Notes: generated by a model from the sequence alone, not told the origin. DNA of 64,000 bases from Corynebacterium lizhenjunii (GCF_011038655.2 NZ_CP064954.1:1302001-1366000), one strand, 5' to 3'. Shown: positions 33,378-43,722, numbered from the stretch's first letter. Program-made: numbers and translations.

Positions 33378-34667
33378 TCACTGGCCAGGAACCGGGCCGG
33401 CCTGGCCCCGTGCTGCGTTACGGGCATCCCACTGCGCAACCTGCGGCAGGTCATGGCCCATGCGATCGCGCTTGGTACGCAGGTACGCAATGTTTTCTGC
33501 GTGTGCCTCCACCGCCAACGGCACCCGGCCCGACACGGATATCCCATAGTTTTCTAGTTGCGCCACCTTGGCAGGGTTATTGCTCAGCAACTGCACCGAC
33601 TGCACGCCCAAGTCGCGCAAGATGGCCGCCGCCGCATAATAGCTGCGGGCATCTTGCGGCAGGCCCTGCTCAATGTTGGCATCGACTGTATCGCGGCCCT
33701 GGTCCTGCAGGTTGTAGGCGTGCAGTTTATTCAGCAACCCAATGCCGCGGCCCTCCTGTCCGCGCAGGTATACCACCACACCCTGGCCGTGATTCGCGAT
33801 ATGCTCTAGCGCGGAGTCAAGCTGGTCGCCGCAGTCGCAGCGCCGCGAGCCAAGAACGTCTCCCGTCAAGCACTCAGAGTGCACCCGCACCGGAACCTCG
33901 CTAGCTCCCCGCAGGGCGTCCAGGTCACCGGCCACGATGGCGATGTGCTCTACTCCTGCCGCCCCATCGCGGTAGCCGACTGCGCTAAAGTCACCGAAGC
34001 GGGTGGGCAAGCGCGCAGCTACAGCACGCTCCACCGGGGCCTCATGGGTGCGGCGCCACTCTATGAGTTGCTCGATGGAGATCATGGTCAACCCGTGGGC
34101 GTCTGCAAAGCGCCGCAGTTCTGGCCCCCGTGCCATGTCCGTGGGGTCCTCCTCGCTGACAATTTCACACAGCACCCCTGCCGGTCGCAGACCTGCCAAG
34201 CGGGCCAAGTCTACCGATGCCTCCGTGTGCCCATCGCGCTCCAGCACCCCACCCGGGCGTGCCGCCAGGGGTACCACGTGACCGGGTCGAGTAAAGTCCC
34301 CCGGAGTAGCCTCCGGGTGCGCCAATCGCCGAATGGTCTGGCTCCGCGAGGTAGCAGAAATACCCGTGGTTCCATTGGCCAAATCCACCGTCACCGCATA
34401 GGCGGTGCCGCGAACGTCTTGGTTATTCGCCGTCATGGGCGGCAACGCCAGGCGATCACAATCCTGTGGAAGCAAAGGTGCACAAATATAGCCAGAGGAA
34501 TATCGAACCATGAAAGCCACCAGTTCCGGGGTGGCCAATTCGGCGGCAAAAATCAGATCGCCTTCATTCTCCCGGTCCTCATTATCAACTACCACTATGG
34601 CCTTACCTGCAGCAATATCAGCAATGGCTTGCTCTACGGAGTCGAGCTGCACGGTCTGTTCACTCAT
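33378..34667 (-). CDS. ribBA: Bifunctional DHBP synthase / GTP cyclohydrolase II
   Basis: Two-domain enzyme supplying both precursors of riboflavin. N-terminal domain: [16 protein letters not shown] (about 28-43), the acidic metal site of 3,4-dihydroxy-2-butanone-4-phosphate synthase. C-terminal domain: [20 protein letters not shown] carries the three zinc cysteines of GTP cyclohydrolase II, followed by [11 protein letters not shown]. 429 aa. It lies 11 bp after ribE. No FMN riboswitch consensus was found upstream in the cluster. Confidence 0.96.
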   Translation of the reverse strand: MSEQTVQLDSVEQAIADIAAGKAIVVVDNEDRENEGDLIFAAELATPELVAFMVRYSSGYICAPLLPQDCDRLALPPMTANNQDVRGTAYAVTVDLANGTTGISATSRSQTIRRLAHPEATPGDFTRPGHVVPLAARPGGVLERDGHTEASVDLARLAGLRPAGVLCEIVSEEDPTDMARGPELRRFADAHGLTMISIEQLIEWRRTHEAPVERAVAARLPTRFGDFSAVGYRDGAAGVEHIAIVAGDLDALRGASEVPVRVHSECLTGDVLGSRRCDCGDQLDSALEHIANHGQGVVVYLRGQEGRGIGLLNKLHAYNLQDQGRDTVDANIEQGLPQDARSYYAAAAILRDLGVQSVQLLSNNPAKVAQLENYGISVSGRVPLAVEAHAENIAYLRTKRDRMGHDLPQVAQWDARNAARGQAGPVPGQ

Positions 34668-34678
34668 AAAGAACTACC

Positions 34679-35299
34679 TTAGCCGCCAAGGTGCTGCCTG
34701 ATGCCGTCAGGGTCACCGCCAAGCATCTTCTCCACATACTTTGCAAGTACGTCTACCTCCAGGTTGACTGTGGCCCCCACAGCCAGCTGCCCCAAGGTGG
34801 TTGCCGCCAGCGTAGACGGGATGAGCGAGACCTCAAACCAGTCCTCTCCCAAACCGGATACCGTGAGCGAAGTCCCGGATACCGCGATGGATCCTTTCTC
34901 CACCACATAGCGGTGCAACTGCCGCGGCAGCTCAAAGCGCAACACGTCCCAGTGTTGCGACGGGGTACGCGACAGTAATGCAGCCGTGGCATCCACATGG
35001 CCTTGCACCATGTGTCCCCCCAGCCGCGTGGTGGGCAGCAGCGCGCGCTCCAGGTTCACCGGGTCTCCCGCCTGGAGTCCACCCAGCGCTGAGCGGCGCA
35101 GGGACTCTTGCATCACGTCGGCGACAAAGACATCCCCCTCCCGGCTTGCCACAGTCAGGCAAACACCATCCACAGCGATGGAATCTCCCAGTGCAGCATC
35201 CTGCACCACCTTCGGTCCGCGAATGGACAGGCGCACGGCATCACCCTGGGGCTCAAGGTCTACCACCTGGCCCACTTCTTCTACTAGTCCGGTAAACAC
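34679..35299 (-). CDS. ribE: Riboflavin synthase, alpha chain
   Basis: Dismutates lumazine to riboflavin. The start MFTGLVEEVGQV and the second repeat MVQGHVDATA show the duplicated lumazine-binding fold. 206 aa. The GTG at 35299 has AAGGG 8 nt upstream. The symbol ribC is used for the same gene in C. glutamicum. The 72 bp to ribD contain no obvious element. Confidence 0.95.
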   Translation of the reverse strand: MFTGLVEEVGQVVDLEPQGDAVRLSIRGPKVVQDAALGDSIAVDGVCLTVASREGDVFVADVMQESLRRSALGGLQAGDPVNLERALLPTTRLGGHMVQGHVDATAALLSRTPSQHWDVLRFELPRQLHRYVVEKGSIAVSGTSLTVSGLGEDWFEVSLIPSTLAATTLGQLAVGATVNLEVDVLAKYVEKMLGGDPDGIRQHLGG

Positions 35300-35371
35300 T
35301 AACTCAACCCTTCTTTCTCTACCTTCAACTTCTCAACCCCTGTTCGGCTTCCGTACAAACCCGAAAGACTC

Positions 35372-36391
35372 CTAACCCTCCGGCGCAAGCGCACTCAATT
35401 CCACCATGATGTCGGGGCCCAGCTCGCGCAGGGCACGGCGCTGGAACCGGGCGGCATCGGCAAGACTGGGCCCTACCGCTGTGGCACTCACGGAACGTCC
35501 TTGCCCCAACACCAGCGGGGCAATGTAGACGTGCAGGTAGTCCACCAAACCAGCCTGCAATAGCGAGCCAGCCAGGCCCGGCCCACCTTCGACCAGGACA
35601 TCACGCGCCCCGCTTTCCCACAGCTGGACCAGGGCCTGCTGCGGGGTGGCGTATTGCTCAAAGCCCGCCTGTTGCAAATGTGCAGCGGCAGCACCCATCT
35701 GTTCCACCGGACGCGAGCCCACCACCACGCGGCGCGGCTGCTGCGGCAACAAGGAGCCATCGGGCCGGCGCGCACTCAGACGGGGATTATCAGCCAGCAC
35801 GGTGCCGGTGCCCACCATCAAGGCATCACGGCCCTGCCTGTCCAGGTGGGCGTGCTCACGCGACTGTGGGCTGGTGATCCACTGGCTGGTTCCGTCGAGC
35901 GCGGCACTAAATCCATCCAGGGTCTGCGCCACCTTGAGAGTGACACAGGGCCGCTGCAGCTTCGTGGCCCGCAGCCAAGGATCCAAGGCGTCTTTGCCGG
36001 TACCCGCAGGAATCTGGCGCACCTCCACACCTGCTTGGGCCAGGATCCGTGCACCGCCTGCCGCCACCGGATTGGGGTCCGCATGCACATAGAGTACCCG
36101 CGCAATTCCCGCGCGCAGTAAAGCCAGCGTGCAGGCCCCGGTCCGGCCCACGTGGGCGCACGGCTCCAACGTCACCACTGCAGTACCGCCGCGGGCTGCC
36201 GCCCCGGCCTCCTGCAACGCCATTACTTCGGCATGGGCCCCGCCTACCGGCTGGGTGGCCCCGCGGCCAACCAGCCTATCTGCGCGGTCCAAAATCACCG
36301 CACCCACCGGCGGGTTAGGGCTGGTGCTTCCCTTGACTGCCAGCCCGGCGGCCATAGCCAAGTCCCGGGCCTGTTCTACACTAACTGCCAT
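35372..36391 (-). CDS. ribD: Riboflavin biosynthesis deaminase/reductase RibD
   Basis: Bifunctional pyrimidine deaminase and reductase. The N-terminal cytidine-deaminase-like domain shows the zinc ligands in GGAHAEVMAL and EPCAHVGRTGAC (about 50-85); the C-terminal half is the NADPH-dependent reductase (LVEGGPGLAGSLLQ). 339 aa. The usual PC(C/N)HxGRTPPC motif is changed to PCAHVGRTGAC but the metal ligands remain. First rib gene, 14 bp after rpe. Confidence 0.95.
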   Translation of the reverse strand: MAVSVEQARDLAMAAGLAVKGSTSPNPPVGAVILDRADRLVGRGATQPVGGAHAEVMALQEAGAAARGGTAVVTLEPCAHVGRTGACTLALLRAGIARVLYVHADPNPVAAGGARILAQAGVEVRQIPAGTGKDALDPWLRATKLQRPCVTLKVAQTLDGFSAALDGTSQWITSPQSREHAHLDRQGRDALMVGTGTVLADNPRLSARRPDGSLLPQQPRRVVVGSRPVEQMGAAAAHLQQAGFEQYATPQQALVQLWESGARDVLVEGGPGLAGSLLQAGLVDYLHVYIAPLVLGQGRSVSATAVGPSLADAARFQRRALRELGPDIMVELSALAPEG

Positions 36392-36405
36392 AAAAAGCTG
36401 ACTGC

Positions 36406-37086
36406 TTAGACGGTAGCCAAGCGGCGCAGTTCCTCCACCGCAGCCGCCTTCGCGGCAGGTTCTGAGTGCTTAAACACCGCAGAGCCCGCCACAAAGGCAT
36501 CGCAGCCGGCCTCAGCGGCTACCCGAATGGTTTCCGCAGAAATCCCGCCATCAATTTCAATAACGGTGTGCAATCCTCGCCGGTCGATCTCCGCGCGCAG
36601 GGTCCGGACCTTCTCCACCATCTCCGGCATGAACTTCTGCCCGCCAAACCCCGGCTCCACGCTCATCACCAACGCAAGGTCACATTCCTCTAGCAGGTCA
36701 AGCCACTGCTCCACCGGGGTAGCCGGCTTGATAGAAAAACCTGCACGCACTCCCAATGCCCGAATGTCGCGGGCCAGTTGGATCGCGCCAGCTACCGAGT
36801 CCACTGCCTCCACATGGAAGATAATGCAATCCGCGCCCGCCTTGGCATAGGCCTCAATCCAACGCCCCGGGTTCTCTATCATCAAATGCACATCCAACAC
36901 CTGGTCAGTCACCTCATCGACGGCGCGAGTTATGTCCGGGCCAAAGGACAGGTTGGGGACGAAGTGACCGTCCATGATGTCTACGTGGATCCAGTCCGCA
37001 TTAGCCACTGCTTTGACCTCTTCTCCCAGGCGGGTGAATTCTGCGGCCAGAATGGAGGGAGCAATAATCGGATTAGCCATGGCCAC
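36406..37086 (-). CDS. rpe: Ribulose-phosphate 3-epimerase
   Basis: Interconverts ribulose-5-P and xylulose-5-P in the pentose phosphate pathway. IAPSILAAEFTRLGEE at the N-terminus, HVDIMDGHFVPNLSFGP with metal ligands (about 35-52) and the VEPGFGGQKF phosphate-binding loop are intact. About 226 aa; GTG at 37086 and ATG at 37080 are both possible. It lies 4 bp after rsmB and feeds Ru5P, a riboflavin precursor, which fits its place before ribD. Confidence 0.96.
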   Translation of the reverse strand: MAMANPIIAPSILAAEFTRLGEEVKAVANADWIHVDIMDGHFVPNLSFGPDITRAVDEVTDQVLDVHLMIENPGRWIEAYAKAGADCIIFHVEAVDSVAGAIQLARDIRALGVRAGFSIKPATPVEQWLDLLEECDLALVMSVEPGFGGQKFMPEMVEKVRTLRAEIDRRGLHTVIEIDGGISAETIRVAAEAGCDAFVAGSAVFKHSEPAAKAAAVEELRRLATV

Positions 37087-37090
37087 TACT

Positions 37091-38668
37091 CTACGCGGCG
37101 GCTACCGGCTTGCGCAGCAGTGCAAAAAACATCGCGTCCGTGCCGTGGCGGTGCGGCCACATCTGCACCGAGGGATGGTTGCCCACATCACCCATATCGG
37201 GGATAAGACCGCGGGCATCGGCCTCGACGGCGCCTAGCTCCCGGGTTGCCCAATCCACCACTTGGCGGGTCTCACGCTCATCGGGGGAACACGTGGAGTA
37301 CACAATGACCCCGCCGGGGCGCACCAACTCCCAGGCACTGGCTAATAATTCACGCTGCAGCTGTGCCAAGGGGGCAATATCTGCCTCACTTTTGCGCCAG
37401 CGAGCCTCCGGGCGGCGCCGCAAGGCACCCAGGCCTGAACACGGGGCATCGACCAGAATGCGGTCATATCCTGCTTCCAAGCCGGGCGCACGGCCATCGG
37501 CAACGTGCACCGTTACCGGCAAAGAATCGGTCACATCGCGCACCAGCTTGGCTCGGTGGGGCGATACCTCCACAGCATCCACCTGCGCACCTTCAATGCG
37601 CGCCAAGGCACCGAGCAGCGCCGCTTTACCGCCGGGCCCGGCACACAGGTCGAGCCACCGGCCTGAGTCCTCACCCTCGACTGCGGCCTCAGCAACCGCT
37701 CGCGCGATAAGCTGCGATCCCTCATCTTGCACCCCGGCCAGCTTCTCTTGCACGGGCTCCAGCTTGCCGGGGTCCCCGTGCTCCATGTAGACCGCATATG
37801 GCGAATAACGGCCTACCTCATTACCGGTGATCAGCGCCAATTCTTCTGCCGAAATCTCCCCCGGCCTAGCCACCAGGTGCACCAAGGGCCGCTCCGAGTC
37901 GGCAGCCAGGGCTTCCGGCAGCTCTGCCAACCCCAGCACGCGCGCAAAGGATTGCGCAATCCACGCCGGATGCGCATGCTGGAAGGCCAGCGCCGGAATC
38001 TCCCCTTGCGGCGCCAGGATCTCTAGCCACCGCTTAGCCGGTGTGCGGGTCAGGGAACGCATGACGGCATTGGCAAAACCCTTAGCCCGCTCTTGCCCAG
38101 CAGCCTCTACCAAACGCACCGTGGTATCTACCGCAGCGTGCGGCTCCACCCGGGTATAGAGCACCTGATACGCCCCCAGTCGCAACGCGGCCAGGACCTC
38201 CACCGTGAGCTGCCCCAGTGGCCGCGAGGAACACCGCTCAATGGCGGCATCCAGCACTCCCTGCGTGCGCAACGTCCCGTAGGTGACTTCCGTAGCAAAA
38301 GCGGCATCCCGCCCGTCCAATCCCGCAGCCTTCAAAGCCTTGGGCAGCACCAGGTTGGCGTATGCACCGTCTTCTTCGACCCGCAGCAAGGTCGAAAAAG
38401 CCACTGCGCGCGGGGCGTCCACGCCAGCGTTGCGGGCCGCCTGCACCAGGGAGTGCTTTCCTGAGCCCTGTTTCCCTGCGCCATGCTTGTTGCTACCCTG
38501 CTTGTTACCCCCCTGCTTGTTGCCTTGCTTGCCGATGCCCTGCCTACCGCCACCGCGCTTGGCGCCTTGCTGTGGGCCCCGCTGCTGGGGTTGGCGCTGC
38601 ACCTGCTGCTGAGACTGTGCTCCTGCTTGCTGCGCCCCACGGGAACGGGAACGAAAACCACCGGTCAT
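37091..38668 (-). CDS. rsmB: 16S rRNA (cytosine-C5) methyltransferase RsmB (NOP2/Sun family)
   Basis: SAM-dependent m5C967 methyltransferase with an N-terminal NusB-like domain. SAM-binding LDLCAGPGGKAALLG (about 345), the motif DAPCSGLGALRRRPEARW and the catalytic STCSPDERET cysteine are present. The first 75 residues are an unusual Gln/Gly/Lys-rich low-complexity tail with about five Lys-Gln/His-Gly repeats, probably disordered and RNA-binding. 525 aa, longer than the usual 430-470 because of this tail. The start overlaps the fmt stop (ATGA). Confidence 0.93.
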   Translation of the reverse strand: MTGGFRSRSRGAQQAGAQSQQQVQRQPQQRGPQQGAKRGGGRQGIGKQGNKQGGNKQGSNKHGAGKQGSGKHSLVQAARNAGVDAPRAVAFSTLLRVEEDGAYANLVLPKALKAAGLDGRDAAFATEVTYGTLRTQGVLDAAIERCSSRPLGQLTVEVLAALRLGAYQVLYTRVEPHAAVDTTVRLVEAAGQERAKGFANAVMRSLTRTPAKRWLEILAPQGEIPALAFQHAHPAWIAQSFARVLGLAELPEALAADSERPLVHLVARPGEISAEELALITGNEVGRYSPYAVYMEHGDPGKLEPVQEKLAGVQDEGSQLIARAVAEAAVEGEDSGRWLDLCAGPGGKAALLGALARIEGAQVDAVEVSPHRAKLVRDVTDSLPVTVHVADGRAPGLEAGYDRILVDAPCSGLGALRRRPEARWRKSEADIAPLAQLQRELLASAWELVRPGGVIVYSTCSPDERETRQVVDWATRELGAVEADARGLIPDMGDVGNHPSVQMWPHRHGTDAMFFALLRKPVAAA

Positions 38669-39636
38669 GCGAACGTCACCTCATCATCTTGTACTGCACC
38701 GCGCGCCCAATCCGCGGCCAGCATCATCTTCTTTCCAGGGGGCTGAATCTGTCCTAACTCTACGGGCAGATCGCCGGTACCTAGAAACACTGCCTGTTTG
38801 GTAGTCAACAGCTGCCCCGGCTGCAAAGCGTGTAGGGCTGCCGCCTGCGGGTGGGCGCTAAGAGTCGCGGCGCTAAGAGGCTGCACCGGCCCCACCTTCA
38901 CCCGGTTATTATCCCACGTAGTCCACGCCCCGGGGGCCGGGGTGTGTGCCCGGATATGGCGGTCAATGTCCCCAGCTTTCTGGGTCCAGTCAATGCGCGC
39001 ATCCTCCGGGAGAATCTTCGGCGCATAGGTGGCCTCGCCTTCTTGGGGAACCGGGTTAGCCGTGCCCGCCCCCAAAGCATCCATGGTCTCTACCAGCAGG
39101 TTAGCCCCGGCATACGCTAGGCGTTCTAAGAGGGCATCAGCAGTATCCTGCTTGCCGATGTCCATGCGCAGGCTCCGCAGCACCTCACCGGTATCCAGGC
39201 CCTTATCGATCCGGAAGGTCGTGGCCCCGGTGTATTCATCTCCCGCCGCAATCGCGGCCTGGACCGGCGCGGCCCCCCTCCAGCGCGGAAGCAGAGAAAA
39301 GTGCAGATTCACCCAGCCGTGGGTAGGTACCGCGAGCAGATCCGCACTAATTAAATTGCCATAGGCCACCACTGGAATGGCCTCGGGAGCAAGCTCGGCC
39401 AGGCGGGTGCGCAGGGACTGGCCGTCAGGGGTATCGGTACCCAAGGTGCTCGGAGTCAGCACCTCAATCCCCTGTTTGAGCGCGACCTCCTTGACCGGGC
39501 TGGGGTGCAGGCTTCTGCCCCGACCCCGGCGGGCATCCGGGCGGGTAATGACCGCAACGACCTCATGCTCAGAAGCAATCAACGCCTCCAAGGCTGGAAC
39601 GGCTGGCTCGGGGGTTCCGGCAAATACTATGCGCAC
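38665..39636 (-). CDS. fmt: Methionyl-tRNA formyltransferase
   Basis: Formylates initiator Met-tRNA with 10-formyl-THF. The catalytic Asn-His-Asp set is visible in NLHFSLLPRWRGAAPVQ (about 110-126) and in FRIDKGLDTGEVL. RGRGRSLHPSPVK forms the tRNA-binding loop. 323 aa. Neighbours def and rsmB act in the same initiation/ribosome context; the rsmB start overlaps its stop by 4 nt. Confidence 0.95.
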   Translation of the reverse strand: MRIVFAGTPEPAVPALEALIASEHEVVAVITRPDARRGRGRSLHPSPVKEVALKQGIEVLTPSTLGTDTPDGQSLRTRLAELAPEAIPVVAYGNLISADLLAVPTHGWVNLHFSLLPRWRGAAPVQAAIAAGDEYTGATTFRIDKGLDTGEVLRSLRMDIGKQDTADALLERLAYAGANLLVETMDALGAGTANPVPQEGEATYAPKILPEDARIDWTQKAGDIDRHIRAHTPAPGAWTTWDNNRVKVGPVQPLSAATLSAHPQAAALHALQPGQLLTTKQAVFLGTGDLPVELGQIQPPGKKMMLAADWARGAVQDDEVTFA

Positions 39637-39720
39637 GTTATCCTCTCCGTCTTTATGTGTTCAGGCTGATATTCTGCAGGCTCACCGTGGGCAGGCCCAG
39701 GAGCTTATAGCGAATACAGT

Positions 39721-40239
39721 CTAGGCATCTGCAACGCTAAACCACGGCGCTTGGTGCACCTTAGCCATGGCTAGCTTGCGCTCTGGGGCAGCAAGACGCT
39801 GTAGGAAGAGCACGCCATCGAGATGATCGGTCTCATGCTGGACACAGCGCGCCATCAGACCAGAGACCACCAGCCCCACCGGACGGCCACACTCGTCCTG
39901 GCCCCGCACACTAACCTGGTGGAAGCGCGGGGTGGACGCGGAAATGCCCGGAATGGATAGGCAGCCCTCCGTGCCTTGCACAATCTGTTCACCCACGGGT
40001 TTCCAGACGGGGTTGACTAAAACCCCGCGCATTCCAGGATTGACGTGGGAGCAGTCATAGACAAAAATTCGCTTGGCTATCCCGATCTGATTTGCGGCCA
40101 GGCCCACGCCGCCGGCGTGCTCCATGGTTTCGAGCATGTCGCGCGCCAGCAACTGAAGGGAGGAGTCGAACACGGTGATGGCTTGCGCCGTAGTGCTCAG
40201 GATGGGATCCCCAAAGAGGCGGATGTCGCGAATAGTCAT
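39721..40239 (-). CDS. def: Peptide deformylase
   Basis: Removes the formyl group from nascent proteins. All three family motifs are intact: GVGLAANQ (about 45), EGCLSIPG with the metal Cys (about 90) and HETDHLDG with the two metal His (about 135). The ATG at 40239 has AAAAGGAG 9 nt upstream; the upstream 25 codons of the open frame are rejected. 172 aa. 87 bp downstream of priA and 84 bp before fmt. Confidence 0.95.
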   Translation of the reverse strand: MTIRDIRLFGDPILSTTAQAITVFDSSLQLLARDMLETMEHAGGVGLAANQIGIAKRIFVYDCSHVNPGMRGVLVNPVWKPVGEQIVQGTEGCLSIPGISASTPRFHQVSVRGQDECGRPVGLVVSGLMARCVQHETDHLDGVLFLQRLAAPERKLAMAKVHQAPWFSVADA

Positions 40240-40325
40240 GCCGTAGTTCTCCTTTTTCACCAGCGTGCAGCAGTGTATGCAGTAGTCCACTCTAAACCAT
40301 GGCCTGGACATCACCGTCTGCGGCT

Positions 40326-42389
40326 CTAACCGAAGTGCAGCGGATCCACCTGGATCCGCAGCGGCAGATCTTCCTTGTTGATGCTGCGCTGGGCCTGGGC
40401 GGTACGCAATGCCAGCCCCAACGCTGCCCGTGGCCCTGGAGGGGTGCGCACAATAACGCGCTGGGGTGGCCCAAATTGCTGCACATCATAATCGCCCGGC
40501 AGGGGATTGCCCGGCGGAAGGGGAACGGGACCGAGGACCTCGGCGGAATCGGCAAGCTCGAAACGGGAGAGGAAGGAATCCACCGCAGCCGCTGCCCCAT
40601 CGATGGCTGCCACCGGCACAGCCGGAGGGAAGCGCAGCTCCCGTCGCGAGGCCAGCTCCCGGGCGGCCGCCCCTGCGAAGTTCCAATTGCACAGCTCTTG
40701 GACCACCGGCAGTCCCGGCTCCGCGGCAATAATCACCTCCCCACCCTCGGAGCGCGGGGCAACCAGGGTGGCCACCCGCGCCCAACTCGCCAGGGCTTCT
40801 TCTGTGGCCCGCAAATCTTGCCGGCCCAACACCGCACCGGTATCCATAATCAACGCAGCGCCGTACAACCCTGCGGATACCTGCGGCTCCGCACCTGGTG
40901 TCGCAATGACCAGCGCCGGCTCAGCGGCCACCGTGTCTACCACCCGATTGCCCCCGGAGACAACCACCGCGGTACGCGCAAACGCGCGCCCCAATTCCTC
41001 CGCTGTGGCTTGGACACCCAGCACCAGCGCGCGAATCCGCGGCGAGCCACACGCGCTACAGCGGTGGGCGGGTGCCAGCTGTCCACACCAGCGACACGCG
41101 GGGACCTGTGCGGAAGCCGCCGAAGCCGCCGATGCCGCCCGTGCCGTCACAGGGGCATCGTCCGGGGCTTCCACAGGCAGGCCCAAAGGCCCATTGCAGG
41201 CCCGGCAACGCGCAGGCGTACGGCACTTCCCACACGCCAACAGGGGCATATACCCCGCACGTGGGACCGAAACCAGCACTGGTTCCCCGCGGCCTAACGC
41301 AGCGCTGAGCGCATGATAGGCCGGGCCCTGCAGACTGGTGGTGCCGCCGCGCTCACGCGCCACAGACACCCCATACTCCCCCACCGCCGTGATACCCGGG
41401 CAGGTACGCTGCAATGTCTCCACCGTAGGCAGCAGGTTATGCGCCCAACCGGACTCCACCAGCAGCTGAGTCTCTGCGGTGCGGGAATGGCCCACAATAA
41501 GCACGGATGCCCCCTCCTGCGCCGCGCGGGTGGTCAAGACCTCCCGCGCGTGCACGTAGGGCTTGGTGTTATCCACCAGGGAAGAATCGCCATCATCATA
41601 GATGGCCACCAGGCGCAGGTTTTGTACCGGCGCATAGGCCGCGGAGCGGGTGCCAATGACTATGCGCGCCTGGCCCTGCAGCGCCATCAAGTAACGGCGA
41701 TAGCGTGCTTGTGGGCCCAGCGAATTGGTCAAAGTCGTAATCTGCTTGGCGCCCACCACGGTGCGCAGTTGGGCCTCAAGGCGGTCCACATCGCGCTGAT
41801 CAGGCACCACGATAACCACCCCACCGCCGTCAATGGCCACCTTGGCCGCGAGCGCGGCCAACGCTTCCATCCACTGCTTGCCCGCAGCCACCTGCCAGGC
41901 GGCGCGAGCAACGGTGCCGGATAAGACGGCATCGACAAAGGAGGCGCCATGCTGGTAGTCCTGCCACCCACTCAAGTCTGGCTCGGTAGCAGTTCCCAAG
42001 TCTTCCCAGGCAGTACCAAAGTCAGCTTCCTCCGCCTTGGCGTGACGCGGCGGGATGGCCGCACGGATGATGTCCGCGCGGGTACCGGCATAGCGAGCTG
42101 AAAGCGACTCCACTAGCTGCGAGAGTGCCGGCGGGTAGACAACAAAAGGTGAAACCACGCGCTCAATAAAGCGCAGATCGCCAGAAAAGTCGGAACGGTC
42201 AAGGCGCTGGAGCACGATGGCGTCCTGCAGCTGACCGTTAAAACGAATGCGCACCCGCACCCCAGGCACCGCCGCTTCGCTGTCCTCCTGGGAAACCAGG
42301 TAGTCAAAGCCCCTGTCCAGGTGTGCAATGCGCAACAAAGGCAACACCCGCGCGACCGGGGTGGTGGCGGCGGGTGTTCGTGGTGGCAT
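40326..42389 (-). CDS. priA: PriA-like primosomal protein, degenerate ATPase
   Basis: Aligns in layout with PriA (replication restart): an N-terminal DNA-binding domain, a helicase-like core and a zinc-ribbon insertion with cysteine pairs (CGKC, CRAC, CRWC, CSAC at about 385-450). However, the Walker A position reads GTVARAAWQVAAGKQW instead of GxTGSGKT, and the DEAH box reads DDGDS, so ATP hydrolysis and unwinding are unlikely. This matches the known condition of actinobacterial PriA. 687 aa. Located between metK and def. Confidence 0.88.
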   Translation of the reverse strand: MPPRTPAATTPVARVLPLLRIAHLDRGFDYLVSQEDSEAAVPGVRVRIRFNGQLQDAIVLQRLDRSDFSGDLRFIERVVSPFVVYPPALSQLVESLSARYAGTRADIIRAAIPPRHAKAEEADFGTAWEDLGTATEPDLSGWQDYQHGASFVDAVLSGTVARAAWQVAAGKQWMEALAALAAKVAIDGGGVVIVVPDQRDVDRLEAQLRTVVGAKQITTLTNSLGPQARYRRYLMALQGQARIVIGTRSAAYAPVQNLRLVAIYDDGDSSLVDNTKPYVHAREVLTTRAAQEGASVLIVGHSRTAETQLLVESGWAHNLLPTVETLQRTCPGITAVGEYGVSVARERGGTTSLQGPAYHALSAALGRGEPVLVSVPRAGYMPLLACGKCRTPARCRACNGPLGLPVEAPDDAPVTARAASAASAASAQVPACRWCGQLAPAHRCSACGSPRIRALVLGVQATAEELGRAFARTAVVVSGGNRVVDTVAAEPALVIATPGAEPQVSAGLYGAALIMDTGAVLGRQDLRATEEALASWARVATLVAPRSEGGEVIIAAEPGLPVVQELCNWNFAGAAARELASRRELRFPPAVPVAAIDGAAAAVDSFLSRFELADSAEVLGPVPLPPGNPLPGDYDVQQFGPPQRVIVRTPPGPRAALGLALRTAQAQRSINKEDLPLRIQVDPLHFG

Positions 42390-42426
42390 AGCGCCCTATT
42401 GTAGCGGGCGGGACGGAGAGGGGAAT

Positions 42427-43656
42427 CTATGCATCAAGACCAGCAGCGGAGCGCAGAGCTTCCGCCCGTGCGGTGGACTCCCACGGCAGATCTACGTCCG
42501 TGCGGCCAAAGTGGCCATAGGCGGCGGTTGCCCGGTAGATAGGACGCAGCAAATCCAGCTCCCGGATAATAGCTGCTGGGCGCAGGTCAAACACCTCCTC
42601 GACTGCGGCCTGAATCTGGCGGTCACTTAAGCCCTCACGAGCCGTACCGAAGGTCTCCACGTACAAGCCCACCGGCTTTGCGCGCCCAATAGCGTAGGCA
42701 ACCTGCACCTCAGCGCGGTGCGCCAAGCCTGCTGCCACAATGTTCTTCGCCACCCAGCGCATAGCATAAGCCGCAGAACGGTCCACCTTGCTCGGATCCT
42801 TGCCAGAAAACGCACCACCACCATGGCGGGCCATACCGCCATAGGTGTCCACGATGATCTTGCGGCCCGTCAAGCCGGCATCTCCCATGGGACCACCCAG
42901 GATAAAGGAACCGGAAGGGTTAACCAGCAGCGCGGTGTCCTGGTCGTAGAAACGCTCCAGCCCGGCATCGGCAATCACCCACTCCACCACATGCTGGCGC
43001 AGCTGTTGGCCCAGCCATTCTTGGGTAACGTCCGGATCATGCTGCGTAGAAATCACGATGGTATCGATACGCACCGGGTTATCATCATCGTCATAAGCGA
43101 AAGTGACCTGGGTCTTGCCGTCCGGGCGCAACGCGGGCACAATGCCGTCCTTGCGCACCTGCGTTAAGCGGCGCGCCAGCCGGTGCGCGGTAGAAATAGG
43201 CAACGGCATAAACTCCGGGGTTTCATCCGTGGCATAACCAAACATCAGGCCTTGATCCCCAGCGCCGTTTTGATCCTCAGCGTCGACCTGGCCGGAGCGG
43301 GCCTCCGTGGAGGCGTCCACACCAGCGCCGATTTCTGGCGATTGCTCCCCAATAGCGACATTAACCCCGCAGGTAGTGCCGTCAAAGCCCACATCGGAGC
43401 TACGGAAGCCGATGTCCACCAGGGTCTTACGGACCAGCTGCGGGATCTCAACATAGCCACTGGTGCGCACCTCCCCCACCACGTGGACCTGGCCGGTGGT
43501 AACCAGAGTCTCCACCGCCACGCGGGCACCCGGGTCTACCTCTAAGAGCGCATCCAGGATGGTGTCTGAGATTGCGTCGCATATCTTATCTGGGTGGCCT
43601 TCGGTGACCGACTCAGAAGTAAACAAACGAGTAGCGAGCTGCGCGTTGTCCGGCAC
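42427..43656 (-). CDS. metK: S-adenosylmethionine synthetase
   Basis: Makes S-adenosylmethionine from methionine and ATP. Motifs: [19 protein letters not shown] (N-terminal, ATP/Mg), [15 protein letters not shown] (about 135) and [16 protein letters not shown] (about 280). I select GTG at 43656 because AAGGAAG lies 8 nt upstream and it gives 409 aa, near the usual corynebacterial size; an ATG six codons upstream (43674) is possible. A McbR-type operator lies 67 bp upstream of the start, so repression by the McbR regulator of sulfur metabolism is predicted. Confidence 0.96.
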   Translation of the reverse strand: MPDNAQLATRLFTSESVTEGHPDKICDAISDTILDALLEVDPGARVAVETLVTTGQVHVVGEVRTSGYVEIPQLVRKTLVDIGFRSSDVGFDGTTCGVNVAIGEQSPEIGAGVDASTEARSGQVDAEDQNGAGDQGLMFGYATDETPEFMPLPISTAHRLARRLTQVRKDGIVPALRPDGKTQVTFAYDDDDNPVRIDTIVISTQHDPDVTQEWLGQQLRQHVVEWVIADAGLERFYDQDTALLVNPSGSFILGGPMGDAGLTGRKIIVDTYGGMARHGGGAFSGKDPSKVDRSAAYAMRWVAKNIVAAGLAHRAEVQVAYAIGRAKPVGLYVETFGTAREGLSDRQIQAAVEEVFDLRPAAIIRELDLLRPIYRATAAYGHFGRTDVDLPWESTARAEALRSAAGLDA

Positions 43657-43722
43657 GGATATAACTTCCTTCATTAACGAGAACTGGGCCCCACTAGGCA
43701 CGGTGTAAGTACGCACCCATAT

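Noticed and set aside
35300..37090. FMN riboswitch ahead of the rib genes
   Set aside because: I looked for the conserved RFN blocks upstream of ribD and ribE and found none; gene spacing is too tight for one before ribD.
41045..41230. Cysteine clusters in priA as a separate zinc-finger gene
   Set aside because: They lie in frame inside priA at the position of the family's zinc ribbon.
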